Shown here: one piece after another, positions 36,096 to 43,985 of the stretch
Layout of the letters: each line of letters opens with the position of its first letter
Numbering within the stretch: the first letter of the stretch is position 1
Origin: a bacterium
GTDB lineage: Bacteria > Margulisbacteria > Marinamargulisbacteria > JABIPA01
NCBI GenBank assembly: GCA_018698675.1
Contig: JABIPA010000018.1
Coordinates: 1-58,983 of the forward strand
Length of the DNA: 58,983 nt
Direction of reading: 5' to 3'
Notes under the pieces: model-generated
Told to the model about the DNA's origin: nothing
The model's database searches: none
The model's input: only the letters and a program-made list of their open reading frames with translations
Translations under genes and position numbers: made by a program

Positions 36096-37220
36096 TTAAA
36101 GAAACTTAGACAGTACCGAGAAAAACAGATCAATTTCTTCTTTAGTATTTTTAATTCCAAGGGAAATACGTACGGCCGAATGAATTATTTCTTTGGGCAA
36201 ATTTATTGCTTTTAAAACATGAGACGGTTCCAATGATCCTGTTGAACAAGCGCTTCCGGCAGATATAGCAATATTATTGATATCGAGATGCATAACCATA
36301 TCTTCAGATAATATGTGTGGGAACGATATATTTAAAAAACCGGGAGCTCTACTATCACCGCCTAATAGATGATGGGGCTGTTTCACTTTTGATAGTTTTT
36401 GTAGAAAGTAAGTATCTAGTTCTCGAATATGGGTTTTAAACTCGTCCTTCGACTTACTTAATGTTTCAATTGATTCTTGAAAACAACGTATCCCTAATGT
36501 GTTTTGTGTTCCTGCTCTCATTCCAATCTCTTGAGGACCACCTTTTAGTTGAGGGAGGATCTTTGTTTTGTCTTTGATAAACAGAGCCCCTGTTCCTTTT
36601 GGAGCATAACATTTATGAGCAGACATACTTAATAAATCGATAGGTAGTTGTTTCATATCAAGGTCGATTTTTAAAAATGCTTGAACAGCATCTGTATGAA
36701 AAAGGATGTTTTTGGCCTGACAAATTGTTCCAATTTCATTTATCGGTTGAAGGGTGCCTATTTCGTTGTTAATGGTTTGAATAGAAACAAGTTTAGTATG
36801 TGGTTTTATCATTAATTCAAGTTGTGAGGTATCTACGATCCCGCTTGATGTAACAGGGATTTCTTCGACGTCTATTCCACATGTGGAAAGGTATGTTGCG
36901 GTTTGTCGAACAGAGGCGTGTTCTATTGCCGATATAAGAAGATGCGCCGGTTCGTTTTTTGTAATGTATGGTAGGAAAACGCCATGGAGGGCAAGTGTAT
37001 TACTTTCGGTTCCTGAGCTGGTGAAAATAATAGAATCGTCGTCTACGTTTAGTGTTTTTGCCACTGTATATCGGGCGGCTTCTACGATTTCTCGAGCGTT
37101 TTGTCCGAATTGGTGTTGGCTAGAAGGGTTTCCGTATATTTTTGCCCATCCTTTAAGTTTGTTTAAGCTTGATTCAAGTACAGGGGTTGTTGCTGCGTTA
37201 TCGAAATAAATGGGTTTCAT
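36096..37220 (-). CDS. Cysteine desulfurase (NifS/IscS family)
   Basis: A 374-residue PLP enzyme that takes sulfur from cysteine for Fe-S clusters or tRNA thiolation. It starts with the conserved FDNAATTPV, has the PLP-binding Lys203 in SAHKCYAPKGTGALF, and the persulfide loop SAGSACSTGSLEPSHVL with Cys325. The ACSTGSLEPSHVL form is typical of IscS/NifS. It is in line with Fic downstream and with an orphan gene 7 bases upstream. I cannot tell whether it serves Fe-S assembly or thiolation. Confidence 0.93.
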   Translation of the reverse strand: MKPIYFDNAATTPVLESSLNKLKGWAKIYGNPSSQHQFGQNAREIVEAARYTVAKTLNVDDDSIIFTSSGTESNTLALHGVFLPYITKNEPAHLLISAIEHASVRQTATYLSTCGIDVEEIPVTSSGIVDTSQLELMIKPHTKLVSIQTINNEIGTLQPINEIGTICQAKNILFHTDAVQAFLKIDLDMKQLPIDLLSMSAHKCYAPKGTGALFIKDKTKILPQLKGGPQEIGMRAGTQNTLGIRCFQESIETLSKSKDEFKTHIRELDTYFLQKLSKVKQPHHLLGGDSRAPGFLNISFPHILSEDMVMHLDINNIAISAGSACSTGSLEPSHVLKAINLPKEIIHSAVRISLGIKNTKEEIDLFFSVLSKFL

Positions 37221-37227
37221 TTCTTTT

Positions 37228-38169
37228 TTAGGGTTTTAATTCTAATTTTTTTAGGTGACGAAGGAGTAATTGAAAAAGTTGAATACGCACGTTAATTTGG
37301 CTGTTTAGCAAACTTTCTAAGTTTTGTTGAGTTTGAGCAAAAAAAACATCGTTGGTTAGCTGACTTTTCATGAACTCTTTTGTTTTTGACTTTGTTATTT
37401 CTCTAATTATGGGTTTTGTTCCAGAAAAATAGAGGTCGAAATAAACATGAATTTTTTCCATAAGATAAAAAATATCGGTAGATGGAGATTGAAATAATGA
37501 TAAGACGTTAATCATGTGTCCGTTATGACTTTTAACTTTTAGATCCCTTGGAAAATATTGTTGAATATTGATGAATAAGGCATTTATTCCTTCGGCGGGA
37601 AGACAAGACATGATAATGAAAAAGATATCTCTATCTTGGGTTTTATTAAAAAAGGTTAGTAACTCATGTTTAGATTTTAATAGGGGAGCAATTTTTTTCT
37701 TTACATGAAGTAAAATTTCGTAGTCTGATGCGAGTTGGTCCCTGATTTTACATAATATAGTGATAGGGAGTGGATATTGTGATTGAGATACTTTAAATAT
37801 TTTGTTTCTATAATAGTGAAAGTACCTTAAAAAGTTATCGTCTATTGCGCCGAATGTAAATTTATCCTGTACTTGGCTGTTCCAAGTAATAAGTACTGTT
37901 CCGTCTTTCTCTTTGTATTGCTTTAGGGCAGGAACAAAAATACCGTCTTTCATCGACATACCTGCAAGCATTAGGCATTGTAAATAGGTAATTAAATGCT
38001 CTGATTCAAAAAAGGTCTCTGAGTCAGAGAATGATTTGTTATTTTTTACAATTTCTTTTAAGTGATGAAACTCTGTAGAAAGAGGGCTAAAAAGGTGATT
38101 TATTTTATCTAAATGAATTGCCAGCGAACTTAACAGAGAGATTGATGCGGGAATTGATGATTTAGCCAT
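37228..38169 (-). CDS. Hypothetical helical protein
   Basis: I do not recognise this 313-residue protein. It is predicted mostly helical, with a central KKKIAPLLKSKHELLTFF segment, and has no signal peptide or clear membrane span. It is 3 bases after the stop of the downstream SPFH gene and 7 bases before the cysteine desulfurase, so it belongs to one transcript with both. The position suggests a partner of the SPFH proteins or of sulfur transfer, but nothing in the sequence shows this. Confidence 0.6.
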   Translation of the reverse strand: MAKSSIPASISLLSSLAIHLDKINHLFSPLSTEFHHLKEIVKNNKSFSDSETFFESEHLITYLQCLMLAGMSMKDGIFVPALKQYKEKDGTVLITWNSQVQDKFTFGAIDDNFLRYFHYYRNKIFKVSQSQYPLPITILCKIRDQLASDYEILLHVKKKIAPLLKSKHELLTFFNKTQDRDIFFIIMSCLPAEGINALFINIQQYFPRDLKVKSHNGHMINVLSLFQSPSTDIFYLMEKIHVYFDLYFSGTKPIIREITKSKTKEFMKSQLTNDVFFAQTQQNLESLLNSQINVRIQLFQLLLRHLKKLELKP

Positions 38170-38172
38170 GAG

Positions 38173-39279
38173 TTAGTTATTTGTCTTTCTTGATGTTTTT
38201 GCTTTTGAAAGGCTTGTTATACCGTAAGTAGATAGTAATTGATTGATGTCCATCGTTTGTAAATTCATTCCGCTGTTACCACTTAATGGAAGAGCGATTA
38301 TTTTTTTGCCGGCTAGAACTTCTGCCATTTTGAGTTTGACCATTGTTTTTCCACCTTTTGCTGATAAGGCTTCGTTCATTTTTTTGATAGCTTCTGCTTC
38401 TGCTTTTCCTTCGAATAAAATTGCTTCCGCTTGTTTCGCTTGTTTTTGATAATAAGCATCTGCATTTATTTTAGCTTTTTCATATTCACCATCTACATGG
38501 GCTACCATTTTATTTACTTCGCCTTTAGCTTGCTCAATTTTACGAAGGTATTCTTGTTCTTTTGCATTACTAGCAGATTTGAATTGTTGGGTGTTCTGGT
38601 CTGCTATTTTTTTATCTTCAATTGCTTTTTGATATTCTGAATTGAACCGGTAATCCTTTGTTAATAACCTTTCTACGATTACGCCGTATTGCTCTAGCAT
38701 TTCATTAAGGATCACTTTAGCTTCTTCTGATTTTTTTGACCGTTCTTCTGCAAGATAAAAATTTTCTGTTTCGAGTTCGCCAAAAATATCTCTTGGACGG
38801 CTTCTTGCTATGACTCTGATAATTTTTTCTCTTAGTTCTTTGTCGTTTTCTGCCACGTTTTGAAGGATGTATGGTGCTTTTTTAGGGTTGATTCTATAAG
38901 CAATGACGATATCCATAGATATATCGTTTCCATCAATGGTCTTGAATTGCAGGTCGTCACGCCCGTAATGGTCGCCTCTGTTTTCAACGACAGTCATTTC
39001 TATGTTTTGAAGCCTTGTGTCGAATGTATTCCATGCATTAACAAAGGGTAAAAAGTAAAATACTCGGCCAGGTTCTTTTATTTCCGTATCGACACCTCGT
39101 TCGGAGAAAATACTGATGAGTCGAGTTCTTACACCAACTTCTGTAGAATTTGTTTTGAAGAAACAGCCCGATAATGTAGAGACACATAAGAGAAGTGTTG
39201 AAAAAAGTATAAGTCTAGGGACTCTTTTTAAGGATGATTTGTTTTTGATTGGAGTCATGTGTTTATTCATTATGTTCAT
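38173..39279 (-). CDS. SPFH/Band 7 (HflC/prohibitin-like) protein with lipobox
   Basis: A 368-residue SPFH-domain protein. After a basic start and hydrophobic run LILFSTLLLCVSTLSGC it has LSGC at 36-39, a good lipobox, so it may be a lipoprotein rather than a membrane-spanning protein. The band 7 domain (about 48-240) includes FYFLPFVNAWNTFDTRLQ and EYQKAIEDKKIADQ. A coiled-coil with repeated EAEAIKKMNEAL-type heptads follows. It is paired with the SPFH gene at 39291, 11 bases upstream, like hflK-hflC. In other bacteria such pairs form membrane rings that control FtsH; no ftsH is here. Confidence 0.85.
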   Translation of the reverse strand: MNIMNKHMTPIKNKSSLKRVPRLILFSTLLLCVSTLSGCFFKTNSTEVGVRTRLISIFSERGVDTEIKEPGRVFYFLPFVNAWNTFDTRLQNIEMTVVENRGDHYGRDDLQFKTIDGNDISMDIVIAYRINPKKAPYILQNVAENDKELREKIIRVIARSRPRDIFGELETENFYLAEERSKKSEEAKVILNEMLEQYGVIVERLLTKDYRFNSEYQKAIEDKKIADQNTQQFKSASNAKEQEYLRKIEQAKGEVNKMVAHVDGEYEKAKINADAYYQKQAKQAEAILFEGKAEAEAIKKMNEALSAKGGKTMVKLKMAEVLAGKKIIALPLSGNSGMNLQTMDINQLLSTYGITSLSKAKTSRKTNN

Positions 39280-39290
39280 AATTATATTGT

Positions 39291-40370
39291 TTATTCGATG
39301 ACCTTTAATACTTGGTTTAAATTAAGTGGATTAATCCCGTCTTTACCGTTAGTTGAAATAAAAATTACTTCGAGACCATCAAGTACTTCCGCCATTTTAA
39401 GGCCAACCATATTTGATGCCCCTTTTCCTATTAATGCTTGGTTTTTTAATTTTGCTTGTTTTGCTTCTGCATTTTTTACTAAAAGATTTGCTGCCGCTTT
39501 TTTCTTTCTTACATAAAGGTCTTTGTCTGCATTTTTGATCGTTACATATGAAAGGCCTTTTTCTAGCTCAATTTTTACCTGAGCTTCGCCTTCTTCGATG
39601 GTTTTATCGAGGAGAGCCTCTTCTGTCGCTGCTTTGCTTTCTGCAATGTTTTTAAAGACTAATTGATCTTTTAATTTTTTTTCTTCGATATTTCGTTGAA
39701 TTTCTTCACTGTATCTAAAGTATCGGACGAGTACTTGGTCAACAATAAGTCCTTTTGACTTTAGTTCTTCATTTAGTTTCTCTTTTGCTAGAAGCATTTT
39801 CTCTACTCTTAAATGAGGATTATAAAATTCTTCAGTAGTTAATGTACCGAGTGTGTCTTTTAATACGGGCTCCGATTTTGGTTCGATCCCGTCATAAATA
39901 AAAAGATTACCCGGTCCGATAGTTTTTAGAACAAGGAGAGGATTTTGAATTTTGTATAAAATAGAGACATCAACATCAACAAAAAAGCCGTCTGAAGTTT
40001 GGATATGAGCCGGTTTTCCAGTGGTATACACGCTACGACTCTGATTTTTTTTCTCCCCAATTACACGAGATTCGCTATTTAAATCTAATACTTGAATATC
40101 TCGAGGAAAAATATGCATTTTCTCGAATCCAAAAGGCATGATGAAATGGAGACCTGCTGTATAAACGTTGTCTTGAATTCCGGGGTTTATTCCGATATTT
40201 ATCTGTTTGATTCCGTATTCGTTTGGATTAACTTTAACTAAAAATGAAGCAGATAGTGAGAATACTATAAATAGAAAAGCAGCTATTCCTACTAGAACGG
40301 ATGGGTTTTTGAGTGATTGAATTGATATTTTTTTTAATTTTTTTTCTGACATCAAATTGAATTTTAACAT
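39291..40370 (-). CDS. SPFH/Band 7 (HflK-like) membrane protein
   Basis: A 359-residue protein with an N-terminal membrane helix (VLVGIAAFLFIVFSLSASFL) followed by a band 7 domain (about 48-255; PFGFEKMHIFPRDIQVLD, and LIVDQVLVRYFRYSEEIQ) and a coiled-coil rich in Glu, Lys and Ala. It ends with AEVLDGLEVIFISTNG, which resembles the end of the partner gene (AEVLAGKKIIALPLSG), so the two are ancient paralogues. No clear Shine-Dalgarno; an alternative start is the ATG at 40352. It is the first gene of the SPFH-orphan-desulfurase run. Confidence 0.85.
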   Translation of the reverse strand: MLKFNLMSEKKLKKISIQSLKNPSVLVGIAAFLFIVFSLSASFLVKVNPNEYGIKQINIGINPGIQDNVYTAGLHFIMPFGFEKMHIFPRDIQVLDLNSESRVIGEKKNQSRSVYTTGKPAHIQTSDGFFVDVDVSILYKIQNPLLVLKTIGPGNLFIYDGIEPKSEPVLKDTLGTLTTEEFYNPHLRVEKMLLAKEKLNEELKSKGLIVDQVLVRYFRYSEEIQRNIEEKKLKDQLVFKNIAESKAATEEALLDKTIEEGEAQVKIELEKGLSYVTIKNADKDLYVRKKKAAANLLVKNAEAKQAKLKNQALIGKGASNMVGLKMAEVLDGLEVIFISTNGKDGINPLNLNQVLKVIE

Positions 40371-40500
40371 ATTTAAGTATTAATTTTTAAATTGGACGAT
40401 TTTACTTTTAAATTTGGTCGGTTATTTTTTGCATTTATTTGGGGTATGGTTTCTTTTGGTTAAATTATTTGCCTATAAATAAAGGAAAAAGAGGTTATGA

Positions 40501-41835
40501 GTGTTTAAACTAGTGGCTTTCGAAAAAGAAAAAGATGTCGTGTTTACTTTAGATGAGATGGCTTTATATAGTACTCCCGTTGAACACCGACTTAATATAG
40601 ATTCGAATTTAATTGCCATTATTCGTGTGATTCTTTCTTTAACACAAATTATTTTTTGGATTAATCAATCGGCAACGGATGGAGCAAATAGGTTTATAAG
40701 CTTTATGGATACGCTTGTAGATGACGAGTTGTTAGATTTAGACAAGCATCCATCGGAGGCTTATTCCCCTATTAAAAACGCTCAAGATACGTTTCCCTTA
40801 TATACTGATGGGGAGAGAAAAGATTTTTTGACTCAGGTACGGCTTGGGAAGAAAGAGGCTGTTTATGCCTACTTGGAACGATGTGAGGCCTTGATTTTTA
40901 GTAAGGCGAGCACAAATAAGAATACGGCATTACACTATGCGATGCTAAGTGGCGATTACCAGCTTGTGGATAACTTTAGTTTTAATTTTGGTTTAGAATC
41001 TGTGGAGAATATAAAAGGACAGACCCCCATTCAGTTGTTACGAGATAGTGTTAAACTTTCTGAATATAGGCACTTAAGCGAGTTACTGGCGTACGGACTT
41101 TGTATAGATAGGGCTATAAAAGATCCTCAACTTCCTCCTATTGTGATTTGCAGTACAAATGCTACGGGTAGAGATAGTCGGTTTGTGAAAAGTGATGAAA
41201 AGGCTTTGTTTGAAACCGTTTACCCTTATTACTTTGAACGTTCTTTCGAAAAGGGGATTGATGACTTACATAGTCTTTGTGACAGATCGAAACAAGAGGT
41301 TGGGTTTTTATTTTCTGATAATAAATGGTTTAACATGACAATGGAGTCTGCAAGTCGGTGTACGGAGGATAGCGTAGAATTCTTTTCTGTTTTACGAGAT
41401 TTAGATTTGACCAATGTCAAAACTGATATGGTTCATGTACATATTCATCCCAAAGCCGCAGAAAAAAAAATGATAGAGCGTGCTTGTCGCACTTTTCCAA
41501 AAAAATTAGGAGAAGTGGTCGGAAAAGTTATTTCTGCATTACCTTCTTGTGAAGATATTCAGGTGTATTTGCATGAATTGAAACGGTTTTCTGGATTGAG
41601 ACGGCCAATTCCTAAATTTATGATTGTTACGCCCCATGGCGTTACGGAAATAGTTTTGAATGCAAATAAAATTAATATTTCAAATTATGAGAATAAATTA
41701 TTTGGCAATTCAGATGATATTGTTACCTTCATTGGTACACGAATGAATCGTAAAATGATTACGTCTATTTCTGACTGTATAGATTTTGTTAATCAGGTTG
41801 AAGGGTTAACATTGACGTTTACTTCTAGAAAATAG
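40501..41835 (+). CDS. Ankyrin-repeat protein with JAMM-like metalloprotease signature
   Basis: The start is GTG with GAGG 6 bases upstream; no ATG fits better. In the 444-residue protein residues about 100-205 form two or three ankyrin repeats (NTALHYAMLSGDYQLVDNF, then NIKGQTPIQLL). The C-terminal half has the order of a JAMM/MPN+ domain: Glu266 in QEVGFLFSD, H314-x-H316-P in VHVHIHPKA and S349-x-x-D352 in PSCEDI, then the strand KFMIVTPHGVTEI. In typical JAMM enzymes the HxHP to SxxD gap is about 7-10 residues; here it is 32, so there is an insert or the match is partial. If real, it is a zinc peptidase, perhaps of isopeptidase type. It has no secretion signal that I can see. Confidence 0.6.
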   Translation: MFKLVAFEKEKDVVFTLDEMALYSTPVEHRLNIDSNLIAIIRVILSLTQIIFWINQSATDGANRFISFMDTLVDDELLDLDKHPSEAYSPIKNAQDTFPLYTDGERKDFLTQVRLGKKEAVYAYLERCEALIFSKASTNKNTALHYAMLSGDYQLVDNFSFNFGLESVENIKGQTPIQLLRDSVKLSEYRHLSELLAYGLCIDRAIKDPQLPPIVICSTNATGRDSRFVKSDEKALFETVYPYYFERSFEKGIDDLHSLCDRSKQEVGFLFSDNKWFNMTMESASRCTEDSVEFFSVLRDLDLTNVKTDMVHVHIHPKAAEKKMIERACRTFPKKLGEVVGKVISALPSCEDIQVYLHELKRFSGLRRPIPKFMIVTPHGVTEIVLNANKINISNYENKLFGNSDDIVTFIGTRMNRKMITSISDCIDFVNQVEGLTLTFTSRK

Positions 41836-41871
41836 CATCAATGTTATCTGTAAATTATATGAGCAATTTGC

Positions 41872-41970
41872 TTAATCATCCAAAAGGTCTAATGTATTCG
41901 TTTGTCTAATTTTCATTTTTAAATCCGGGTATATTTGATAAATTTCTCTGTCTATTGATAATGTGTCCAT
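41872..41970 (-). CDS. Candidate 32-residue small protein
   Basis: On the minus strand an ATG at 41970 is preceded by AAAGGAG with an 8-base spacer and opens a 32-codon frame, MDTLSIDREIYQIYPDLKMK and then RQTNTLDLLDD, ending TAA. It is acidic and soluble. The gap 41836-42140 has no other gene. The strong ribosome site is the main argument that it is real; no family is recognised. Confidence 0.45.
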   Translation of the reverse strand: MDTLSIDREIYQIYPDLKMKIRQTNTLDLLDD

Positions 41971-42103
41971 TTGTGTTTCTCCTTTAATTTTCGAAATTCT
42001 TATTTTTGCTTGATTACACTTTTGCCCAACCCTAAAAACATCTAAACATCGATTTTTCTTGGTGTATTTATAATGACTAAAATTCTTAGATTATGCCTAG
42101 TTT

Positions 42104-42132
42104 TTGACTATATTCTCTTATCTTTATATAGA
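42104..42132 (+). promoter_or_regulatory. Promoter of the cytochrome c assembly operon
   Basis: TTGACT (42104-42109), a 17-base spacer and TATAGA (42127-42132): one of the best sigma-70-type promoters in the window. It lies just before the lipoprotein-resB-ccsA-hemA genes. Confidence 0.65.
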
Positions 42133-42218
42133 GATAAAAATTGTTAAGGGGGGAGTCTATTAAAAAACGTTTTAACAAATTGAAGTTAATGTATGAATGT
42201 GCTAATTCTTATGTTGAT

Positions 42219-42797
42219 ATGAATGATAGAAATATAAAATATAGGGTTGCCGGCGTTCTTTTCTTGGTCTTTATTTTGATTGGTTTTTCTGGATGTGAAA
42301 AACAAGCTGGTGTTCAAGTCTATACGGTAGCTAAGCCGGAAGTTCAACTTAAACTCCCTACTCAGTCAGATTTAACATGGACGAAGCCTTCATCATGGAA
42401 AGAGTTAGATGCTAGTGGGATGAGAATAGGTAGTTTTTCTATCGAAGGAACCAATTCTCAGCAAGCACAGGTATCGATTGTTAGACTTGCAGGATCTGCA
42501 GGTAGTTTACTGGCAAATGTTAATCGGTGGAGAGGGCAACTTCGACTGGAATCGATGTCGTCTGATGAATTGGGTTCTGTAGTTTCTGAGCGAAAAATAG
42601 GATCTGCGTCCGTTAATTTTGTTTCGTTGGAAAGTAAGGTTTCTTTGGCTCAGGATAATGTATTATCGAAAATGGTGGTTGCTATTATTCGAAAAGATTC
42701 AGGTTCTCTTTTTGTTAAGTTGATGGGGCCGTCAAAATTGGTAAGTGATAATGAAGTTACGTTTAATCAGTTTGTAGCGTCTATTAAACACAAATAG
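42219..42797 (+). CDS. Lipoprotein of the system II cytochrome c cluster
   Basis: Starting at the ATG at 42219 (192 residues) gives a canonical lipoprotein signal: a basic NIKYR, a hydrophobic run VAGVLFLVFILIG and lipobox FSGC. An ATG at 42189 and a TTG at 42141 are in frame too, and a strong AAGGGGGGAG at 42146 points to an ATT at 42159, so the start is open. The mature part has LTWTKPSSWKELDASGMRIG and the block GSLLANVNRWRGQL, which I recall from lipoproteins next to resB/ccsA genes in other diderm bacteria; their role is undefined. It is 30 bases upstream of resB. Confidence 0.75.
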   Translation: MNDRNIKYRVAGVLFLVFILIGFSGCEKQAGVQVYTVAKPEVQLKLPTQSDLTWTKPSSWKELDASGMRIGSFSIEGTNSQQAQVSIVRLAGSAGSLLANVNRWRGQLRLESMSSDELGSVVSERKIGSASVNFVSLESKVSLAQDNVLSKMVVAIIRKDSGSLFVKLMGPSKLVSDNEVTFNQFVASIKHK

Positions 42798-42827
42798 GCG
42801 TTTTTGTAGTGGTTGTGTGAGGGTATT

Positions 42828-43985
42828 ATGTTAAATCAAATATTGTCTAAAGTTATGGTTCGGTTATCTTCTCTTAAAATAACAGTTGTTTGTTTGTTTT
42901 CACTTTTCGTTTTGGTTTTTGTTGGAACGTTGGCTCAGGTATCTTATGGTATTTACCAAACCCAACAGCGTTTTTTTCTTAGTGCTTTTGTTTGGTTTGA
43001 TACGGGGCTTGGGTTTTCTATTCCGATAATGCCAGGAGCTGAGTTAATTGGCTCTATTATGATTATTAATTTAGTTGCAGCTATTTGGACTAGAAATTTA
43101 TTAAGTGTAAAGAAACTCGGGCTCGGACTCATGCACGTTGGAATGATTCTTTTGTTGGTGGGTGCATGGATAACGAGCGCGGCTGGTATAGAAAGCCAAA
43201 TGGCTATAAAAGAAGGTCAAACAGCGACATACTCAGAGTCTAGTCGGGTGAATGAGCTAGTTTTTGAGTCGTCTTTAAATGAGACTCAAAATAAAGAATA
43301 TGTTATTTCTCAAGATTATTTAGAGAAAAATACATTGGTGGAAGATATTCAATTACCGTTCACAATTAAATTGTTAAAGGTTTGGCCAAATGCTTGGTTG
43401 AGACGAACATCTGATTTAGACAATTCGCAGGTAAAAGGATTAGGCCAATCTATTTCTGTTGCGCCAAAACCGTTGGCGACTCAAGATAATGAGTTGAATT
43501 TTTTCACAGTAAAAATTGAAATACTGAATAAAGAAGGTGGATCTGAAGGAATTTGGATTGTTTCGAGAGGCTTGGGCGCAAAGCAGACTGTTATTATCGA
43601 CGACGTTTCTTATGATATGTCTATTCGGTCTGAGAGATATTATTATCCTTTTACTATTAAGTTGAAAGATTTTACGCATGATGTTTATCCAGGTACTCAA
43701 ATTCCTAAGAATTTTTCGTCGTTAGTAGAATTAAATGATTCTGAAACTGGTGAAAACAGGGACGTTCTTGTTTATATGAATCATCCTTTAAGATATCGAG
43801 GCCATACATTTTTTCAGGCTAGCTATGGTGAAAATAATACATTATCAGTACTACAGGTTGTGAAAAATCCTGGATGGACGCTTCCTTACGCCTCTTGTTT
43901 GATGATTAGTTTTGGATTGTGCCTTCACTTTTTAATTAAGTTGGCAGCGTTTTCTAATCGGCAACGAAAGAAAGTAAAAGGATGA
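42828..43985 (+). CDS. resB: ResB-like cytochrome c biogenesis protein
   Basis: The ATG at 42828 has GAGGG 4 bases upstream (385 residues). ResB works with CcsA to deliver haem to apocytochrome c in system II maturation. Membrane segments are at about 17-40 (ITVVCLFSLFVLVFVGTLAQ), 68-90 and 100-120, then a long periplasmic part ending with MNHPLRYRGHTFFQASYGEN, the classic ResB C-terminal motif, and a last membrane helix. The stop overlaps the ccsA start (ATGA). Confidence 0.9.
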   Translation: MLNQILSKVMVRLSSLKITVVCLFSLFVLVFVGTLAQVSYGIYQTQQRFFLSAFVWFDTGLGFSIPIMPGAELIGSIMIINLVAAIWTRNLLSVKKLGLGLMHVGMILLLVGAWITSAAGIESQMAIKEGQTATYSESSRVNELVFESSLNETQNKEYVISQDYLEKNTLVEDIQLPFTIKLLKVWPNAWLRRTSDLDNSQVKGLGQSISVAPKPLATQDNELNFFTVKIEILNKEGGSEGIWIVSRGLGAKQTVIIDDVSYDMSIRSERYYYPFTIKLKDFTHDVYPGTQIPKNFSSLVELNDSETGENRDVLVYMNHPLRYRGHTFFQASYGENNTLSVLQVVKNPGWTLPYASCLMISFGLCLHFLIKLAAFSNRQRKKVKG

